A DNA stretch of 64,000 nt, from the NCBI GenBank assembly GCA_963803875.1, contig CAWDOA010000009.1, positions 124,001 through 188,000 of the forward strand. The letters are read 5' to 3'. The notes under the pieces are model-generated. The model worked only from the letters and a program-made list of their open reading frames with translations. It was not told the origin of the DNA and ran no database searches. The stretch comes from JABDIY01 sp963803875 (GTDB lineage Bacteria; Actinomycetota; Acidimicrobiia; Acidimicrobiales; SZUA-35). Position numbers and translations under genes: made by a program. This document shows positions 59,026-64,000 of the stretch, in pieces. The stretch's first letter is position 1. Each line of letters begins with the position of its first letter.

Positions 59026-59847
59026 ATGGCCCAGACCCCAGAGGAGCGGCGGCTCCGCAAACTGGATCGGCGAGATCGGCGGGAGCGTGAGCTCGAGCCG
59101 TTCCAGGTGGAACTGCTGAAGTTGCAGGATCACCTCGAAAAACACGGCAACAAGATGATCGTGCTGTTCGAGGGCCGCGACGCTGCCGGCAAAGGCGGCA
59201 CGATCCGCCGGGTCACCCGCTACATGAACGAAAAGCACTACCGGGTCGTGGCGATGGGCCGACCGACCGACGAGCAGCGCACACAGTGGTACTTCCAGAA
59301 GTATGTAGGGCAGTTCCCCAGCGCGGGAGAAGTGGTGCTGTTCGATCGCAGTTGGTACAACCGGGCCATCGTCGAGCCTATCTTCGGGTTCTGTACGGTC
59401 GAAGAGCACAAGAACTTCTTGCGAGGAGTGGTCGGGTTCGAGAAAGATCTCGTTCGGCAGGGAACGATCCTGATCAAGTTGTACTTCTCGGTCACCAAGG
59501 AAGAACAGCAACGCAGATTCGAACGTCGACGCAATGATCCTCTACGGCAATGGAAGCTCAGCGAAATCGACGTTCAGGCCCAGGAACTGTGGGACGACTT
59601 CACGAGCCGCAAGTATGAGATGCTGACCAGGACCCATACCAACGAAACCCCGTGGACCATCATCCGGTCGGAGAACAAACACCTTGCACGACTGAATGCG
59701 ATCCGCGTGATCCTCGACTCGGTCGACTACGAGGGCCGCGATCACGGCCTCGATTTCGTGCCCGACCCCAAGGTTGTGATTTCAGGCGCACATGAGGTTG
59801 AGCTGATCGAAGCCGAGCGCATCAGGAACGGCCTGTTCACGAAGTAG
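59026..59847 (+). CDS. ppk2: Polyphosphate kinase 2
   Basis: 273 residues from ATG 59026, chosen over an upstream GTG/ATG because GAGGAGGAA sits six bases before it. Walker A FEGRDAAGKGGTI, Walker B LFDRSWYNRA, lid with RRNDPLRQWKLSEID. Transfers phosphate between polyphosphate and nucleoside diphosphates (class I type). Functionally close to the VTC gene 12 kb upstream. Confidence 0.94.
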   Translation: MAQTPEERRLRKLDRRDRRERELEPFQVELLKLQDHLEKHGNKMIVLFEGRDAAGKGGTIRRVTRYMNEKHYRVVAMGRPTDEQRTQWYFQKYVGQFPSAGEVVLFDRSWYNRAIVEPIFGFCTVEEHKNFLRGVVGFEKDLVRQGTILIKLYFSVTKEEQQRRFERRRNDPLRQWKLSEIDVQAQELWDDFTSRKYEMLTRTHTNETPWTIIRSENKHLARLNAIRVILDSVDYEGRDHGLDFVPDPKVVISGAHEVELIEAERIRNGLFTK

Positions 59848-59868
59848 GCGCCCTTCGCCAGAGCTCGG

Positions 59869-60822
59869 TCAGCCGGCAAAGCGGTCGGTAGCACGGATGA
59901 GCATGTCGAGGTTGCCGGGTTCGTCGAATGAATGACCCCCATCGGCAGTGATGTGGAGTTCGGCCTCGGGCCATGCGAGATGTAGGTCCCATGCATTCTG
60001 CATCGGAGTGATCACGTCGTAGCGGCCGTGCACGATCACGCTCGGGATGTAGCGGATCCGATCGATTCGATCCAGAAGTTGTGTCTCGGAGTCGAACCAG
60101 CCACCGTTTCTGAAGAAGTGGCTCTCGATCCGCGCCAACGAGACGGCCAGATGTGGATCGGCGAACTGGTCGGCTAGATCGTCCCGGGGTAGCAGTGCCA
60201 GAGTCGCCCCTTCCCAGCTCGCCCATTTGGTTGCCGCCGCCTCCACTATCGACCGGTCCTCGTGGGTGAGACGGCGGTGATAGGCCTCGAGCAGATCTGC
60301 CTGTTCGGCCGCGGGGATGTGGTCTCTGTATGACTCGAACCGGTCCGGGAAAAGGGCGCTCGCTCCCTCTTGGTACAGCCATTCGATTTCCCATCTGCGA
60401 AGAAGAAAGATCCCCCGCAGGATCAGTTCGGTGACTCGTTCCGGGTGGGACTGGGCGTAGGCCAACGCCAGCGTGGAACCCCACGAACCACCGAGGACTT
60501 GCCACTGCTCAATCCCCAGATGCTCGCGGAGGCGTTCTACGTCAGCCACGAGATCCCAGGTGGTGTTGTTGGTCAGCTCGGCATGGGGAACGGACCGACC
60601 GCACCCCCGTTGATCAAAGACGACGATGCGGTATGCAGCCGGATCCCAGAGGCGTCGGTGGGTAGCGTTCGCCCCTGCTCCGGGACCCCCGTGAAGGAAG
60701 ACCGCGGGTTTGCCATCGGGGTTGCCGCACTGTTCGTAGTACAGGGTGTGTATCTCATCGACTGCCAGCTCGTCGGTGTCATAGGGCTCGATCTCGGGAT
60801 AGAACGTGCGTCGCTCGGTCAT
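59869..60822 (-). CDS. pip: Proline iminopeptidase
   Basis: 317 residues from ATG 60822, as MTERRTFYPEIEPYDTDEL is the typical start; a longer ORF from 60963 lacks support. Alpha/beta hydrolase: oxyanion HGGPGAG, DQRGCGRS, nucleophile in LGGSWGSTLAL, Asp in HGRYDVITP and His in DGGHSFDE. Removes N-terminal proline. Convergent with ppk2. Confidence 0.94.
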   Translation of the reverse strand: MTERRTFYPEIEPYDTDELAVDEIHTLYYEQCGNPDGKPAVFLHGGPGAGANATHRRLWDPAAYRIVVFDQRGCGRSVPHAELTNNTTWDLVADVERLREHLGIEQWQVLGGSWGSTLALAYAQSHPERVTELILRGIFLLRRWEIEWLYQEGASALFPDRFESYRDHIPAAEQADLLEAYHRRLTHEDRSIVEAAATKWASWEGATLALLPRDDLADQFADPHLAVSLARIESHFFRNGGWFDSETQLLDRIDRIRYIPSVIVHGRYDVITPMQNAWDLHLAWPEAELHITADGGHSFDEPGNLDMLIRATDRFAG

Positions 60823-60985
60823 CGGCTCAGCATGGCACGGGCCACCGCCAGGATTGCCATCTTGAAGCCCAGCCGACTCTAGGAACCGTTTCCGAACTGG
60901 CGATCGTTGAGCCCGTAGAACGGGAACATCGATCGCCAGTTTGGCCGACCTGCCGACCATCAACTCGGGTTGTTAGCGTGGCGGG

Positions 60986-61873
60986 GTGGGGGAGTGGTTG
61001 GCGATACTCGGGACAGAATGGGTGGATGACCAGTGCTTCCTGCTCGCCCAGGTGGGTGATGCCGCCAAGGTCGATCGGGTTCCCGTGACCGGATTCCAGT
61101 TTGGCTACCGGGCGAGGCCCGACCTCGCCAAGGTGTGCCTCGGTCACCGACTCAACCGGGGCGATCAGGTCTGTTCTCGACCGGTGCAAGCTGGCGGTCG
61201 ACTCTGTCGATCGTGTGCGATCGAATCGGCGTTGTTTGCCTCAGACCTCCATCATGCGCACACGCGACAACCGACCGGTGCGCTTTCCGAACACTTGAAC
61301 CAACCAAACGTGCTCTATGTAGCGGGGTTCGGCGATGGGTCCACCAAGATCGGTACCAGCGTCGCCTCCCGGCTGCACACCAGGCTGATGGAACAGGGTG
61401 CCCGACTGGCACGGGTCGTGGCTAGCACCGGCGACGGAGTGAGAGTGAGGGTGCTGGAAGATCTGGTGACACAAACTCTTGAGATCGCACAAACCGTGTC
61501 GGCAGCGCGCAAGCTGAGAGGCCTGACCAACCCACGGCCGGGAACAGAACTGCAAGATCGGATCAACGGGCAGGCAACCCAGGTCCATCAGCTTCTGGAT
61601 GGGGTCCAAGGATGGGAGCGGCTCCAAGAGTCGTGGTCAAATCCGGTGTTGAGCGAGGCAGAGTGGGATCCGGTGTTTCCCTACCCGCGCAACCTCGCTA
61701 TGGGATCCCACAACCTCGTGGCCGACGGTGCGTGCGGCCGGATCGTGCTCCTCAGGCGGCCTGAAGAAGACGCCGATCGGTTTGTCGCCGACCTCAAACA
61801 GCTGTACGGAATCCGGCTGGAGCGAGGTTCGTTCGAGACGCCGACGCTCTCGGCTCAGCACTCGCTGTTCTGA
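60986..61873 (+). CDS. DUF2797 family protein
   Basis: 295 residues from GTG 60986. Cys residues in VCLGHRLNRGDQVCSRPV and LCRSCA suggest a zinc site; HLNQPNVLYVAGFGDGSTKIG then RLMEQGARLARVV match the DUF2797 core. Function unknown; relation to GIY-YIG-like folds is only a guess. Tail to tail with the LysR gene. Confidence 0.8.
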   Translation: MGEWLAILGTEWVDDQCFLLAQVGDAAKVDRVPVTGFQFGYRARPDLAKVCLGHRLNRGDQVCSRPVQAGGRLCRSCAIESALFASDLHHAHTRQPTGALSEHLNQPNVLYVAGFGDGSTKIGTSVASRLHTRLMEQGARLARVVASTGDGVRVRVLEDLVTQTLEIAQTVSAARKLRGLTNPRPGTELQDRINGQATQVHQLLDGVQGWERLQESWSNPVLSEAEWDPVFPYPRNLAMGSHNLVADGACGRIVLLRRPEEDADRFVADLKQLYGIRLERGSFETPTLSAQHSLF

Positions 61874-61889
61874 GTACGGTCGGCGCACG

Positions 61890-62819
61890 TCAGTTGGCCG
61901 GACTCCAGTGTGCGTCCGGCGCGAGCTCGGCTGCGAGTTGTTGGAGCGTCGCCTCTACGGTCCGCATCAAACGGGTTGGCGTTCGGCCACGAGGGAACGC
62001 AGTGCTGAGAACCCGTTCGATCGTAGGGTTCACGATCTCGTTTGCTTGGACTTCGTTTCGTATTACCGGGCGCTGGACCCCGGCGTAGGACATGATCGAG
62101 AACGCTCGTCCTTCCCTGATCAACTCAACCAAGGCGTCTTGGGAGTCGACATCGATGGCGACTGTGGGTCGAAGGCCAATAGTCGCAAACGCTTGGTCGA
62201 TCAGGTGGCGTAAGCCGGGTTGGATCCCGGGAAGCGCCAGAGGCAGCTCGGCAGCAGTTGCGAGATCGACGGGGCCGGTGGGTCTCGATCCCGGTGGCCC
62301 AACGAGATGGAGGGATTCGGTAGCAAGCGCTCGCACCTCGAGACCCTCGTGTCGATGCGCACTCGACACAACTCCAACGTCGGCATCTCCAGCCGAGAGC
62401 GCCAGTGGAATGTTGTTGGGGTGTGCTCCCATCAAGCGCAACTCGACATCGGGGTGTTCGGAGGCAAAACGATCGATTATCGGGAGAAACAGCATATGAC
62501 CGGTGGTATCGGGCATTGCTACGCAAATTCGCCCGTGGAGGTTTCCGTCCAGCGATCGGATCTCTTCCTCGACGTCCTCGAGCTGTCGCAGGATTTCCGA
62601 CGCCCGAAGTGCAAGCCGGGTTCCGGCCTCTGTTGGTGTAGCGCCGCTGCTGTCACGATTGAAGAGCTGAACGCCGAGTTCGCGCTCGATCTTGGCGAGC
62701 ATACGACTGAGCGAAGGCTGGGACAACGCCAGGTGAACCGCAGCGTGGGAGATGTTCTGCAGCTCGGCCACGGCGACGATTGCGTGGAGTTGGCGGGGGG
62801 CGAGGTTCGATCCCGTCAT
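61890..62819 (-). CDS. LysR family transcriptional regulator
   Basis: 309 residues. N-terminal winged HTH: RQLHAIVAVAELQNISHAAV then LALSQPSLSRMLAKIERELG (read in parts). Rest is the periplasmic-binding-like effector domain. Divergent from the flavoprotein gene, the usual layout for a LysR regulator and its target. Confidence 0.92.
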   Translation of the reverse strand: MTGSNLAPRQLHAIVAVAELQNISHAAVHLALSQPSLSRMLAKIERELGVQLFNRDSSGATPTEAGTRLALRASEILRQLEDVEEEIRSLDGNLHGRICVAMPDTTGHMLFLPIIDRFASEHPDVELRLMGAHPNNIPLALSAGDADVGVVSSAHRHEGLEVRALATESLHLVGPPGSRPTGPVDLATAAELPLALPGIQPGLRHLIDQAFATIGLRPTVAIDVDSQDALVELIREGRAFSIMSYAGVQRPVIRNEVQANEIVNPTIERVLSTAFPRGRTPTRLMRTVEATLQQLAAELAPDAHWSPAN

Positions 62820-62828
62820 GCGTTGAGC

Positions 62829-62866
62829 GTATACCTGTCATTCGCTCCATGTGAATAGCGGCATAC
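62829..62866. promoter_or_regulatory. Imperfect inverted repeat between lysR and flavoprotein gene
   Basis: GTATACC (62829-62835) and GGCATAC (62860-62866) are inverted with one mismatch and 24 bases apart, in the 110-base divergent gap. Fits a LysR operator location but the motif itself is not proven. Confidence 0.3.
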
Positions 62867-62929
62867 TGGCCGCTCGCTTGCTACGGTTGTCCGAACGGAC
62901 CCGTAGGGGGATCCGACCGAGGGGAATCG

Positions 62930-64000
62930 ATGGTTGCAACTGTTCCAGATCGCGCCCAGGTGGTGATCGTCGGCGGTGGCATCATCGGCTGCTCGATTGC
63001 CTACCACCTCACCAGGCGAGGGGTTACCGACGTCGTTGTCATCGAGCAGGGACAGCTGACGGGCGGAACAACCTGGCACGCCGCTGGCCTTGTCAGCCAG
63101 CTGAAATCGTCGCACAGCCTCACCAAGCTGGCGGAGTATTCGGCTCGTCTGTTCGAAGACCTCGAGGGCGAGACCGGCCAGGCCACCGGTTACCGCACAC
63201 CGGGATCGATCTCGGTTGCTTCGGACAACGAGCGGTGGGAGGAACTGCTGCGGGGAATGTCGATGGCCAAGACTGTCGGAATCGAGATCCGTGAGCTCGA
63301 ACTCGACGAGGCACAGGAGATGCAGCCGCTGCTCAACATCGACGACTTGGTGGGTGCGCTCTACATCCCCAGAGATGGTCAGACCTCACCCGTGGACACC
63401 ACGATGGCTCTGGCAAAAGGAGCAAAGGCCAAGGGCGCCCGAATCGTCGAGGGTGTGGCCGTTACCGACCTCACCAAAGACGCTGACCGCATCACCGGTG
63501 TCAACACCGAACAGGGTCACATCGAGGCTGAAACGGTGGTGCTCGCCGGCGGCATGTGGACAAGGCAACTGGCCGACACCGCCGGAATACGCGTACCGCT
63601 GCAGGCCTGTGAGCATTTCTATCTCGTCACCGAGCCGATCGCCGAGGTGCACCCGAACATGCCCACCGTGCGCGACCCAACGAACTACACCTACTTCAAG
63701 CAGGAAACCGGCAAGATCATGGCCGGATTCTTCGAACCGCGGGGCAAGATCTGGAATCTCGACGGAATTCCTCGCGACTTCATGTTCGGCACCCTGCCAG
63801 AGGATTGGGACCACGTCGGTCCGATCTTCGAACGGGCAATACATCGGATGCCCAGGCTCGGCGAGGTTGGCATACAGCTGTTCTTCAATGGGCCCGAGGC
63901 ATTCACCCCTGATGGGGTGTACTACCTGGGGGAGTCCAACGAAGTGGATGGCTGCTACGTGGCTGCCGGCTTCAACTCGGTCGGAATCCAGAGCGCCGGG
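62930..64000 (+). CDS. FAD-dependent dimethylglycine/sarcosine dehydrogenase-like protein, 3' end cut by the window
   Basis: 357 codons from ATG 62930 to the window edge without a stop. FAD motif VVIVGGGIIGCSIAYHLTRRG at 11-31 (read in parts), GTTWHAAGLVSQLK, then the DAO-fold with GYRTPGSI and VVLAGGMWTR, and KIMAGFFEP, ending in YVAAGFNSVGIQSAG. The GTTWHAAG motif is typical of DMGDH/SARDH-type enzymes, which usually carry a C-terminal GcvT folate domain beyond residue 430. Likely demethylates glycine-betaine derivatives; LysR probably controls it. Confidence 0.9.
   Translation, partial: MVATVPDRAQVVIVGGGIIGCSIAYHLTRRGVTDVVVIEQGQLTGGTTWHAAGLVSQLKSSHSLTKLAEYSARLFEDLEGETGQATGYRTPGSISVASDNERWEELLRGMSMAKTVGIEIRELELDEAQEMQPLLNIDDLVGALYIPRDGQTSPVDTTMALAKGAKAKGARIVEGVAVTDLTKDADRITGVNTEQGHIEAETVVLAGGMWTRQLADTAGIRVPLQACEHFYLVTEPIAEVHPNMPTVRDPTNYTYFKQETGKIMAGFFEPRGKIWNLDGIPRDFMFGTLPEDWDHVGPIFERAIHRMPRLGEVGIQLFFNGPEAFTPDGVYYLGESNEVDGCYVAAGFNSVGIQSAG

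Overview
The window looks like a chromosomal segment of a high-GC actinobacterium, most probably of the class Acidimicrobiia. This rests on gene content and order, not on a database search. Its first 26 kb joins two blocks typical of Actinomycetota: mltG-aroE-prepilin peptidase-...-aroKB-pepQ-efp-nusB, then pyrR-pyrB-pyrC-carA-carB-pyrD-(alaX)-pyrF-mihF-gmk-rpoZ-coaBC-metK-priA. The actinobacterial nucleoid factor mIHF and a degenerate PriA without a helicase P-loop point the same way. No tRNA, rRNA, CRISPR array, transposase or phage gene was seen.

Layout. 1-10.4 kb: cell-wall lytic transglycosylase (cut by the window edge), shikimate genes, a DUF4388 protein, a prepilin peptidase, an acyl-CoA dehydrogenase/CoA-transferase pair sitting where aroC is often found, pepQ, efp, nusB and an HpcH/HpaI aldolase. 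10.4-18.9 kb: a tightly overlapping pyrimidine operon whose leader carries a PyrR-type hairpin, a ten-codon leader ORF and a terminator-like palindrome just before pyrR. 18.9-26 kb: alaX (reverse), then pyrF-mihF-gmk-rpoZ-coaBC-metK-priA. 25.9-29.1 kb: a reverse run of trmH-like and rsmC-like methyltransferases, an ATP-grasp protein and a 3-hydroxyisobutyrate dehydrogenase-like enzyme. 29.1-45.9 kb: accessory metabolism and transport (AzlCD, several oxidoreductases, an HTTM/DUF5819-like pair, TetR, MFS, APH-like kinase, proline racemase family, a large BNR-repeat protein, TauE/SafE, SDR and a divergent PanB-like protein). 46.1-53.7 kb: a DUF4956-VTC-metallophosphatase remnant-CotH group, then a GH65 gene broken by about seven frameshifts. 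53.7-64 kb: a DUF2207 membrane protein, a flavin monooxygenase with an NTF2-like N-terminus, a class V aminotransferase, PPK2, proline iminopeptidase, a DUF2797 protein, LysR and the start of a DMGDH/sarcosine-oxidase-like flavoprotein.

How it fits together. Most adjacent same-strand genes overlap by 1-4 bases (ATGA, GTGA, TGATG), so operons dominate. The pyr operon covers five of the six UMP steps (pyrB, pyrC, carAB, pyrD, pyrF); pyrE and a pyrK are absent here. Two conserved genes (pepQ, pyrR) each carry one -1 shift at a homopolymer, which, with the broken GH65 gene, suggests either consensus errors or recent decay. The most unusual material is the pyr leader, the SdpAB-like HTTM pair, the proline-racemase homologue with Ser/Thr at both catalytic Cys sites, and the VTC/CotH group.
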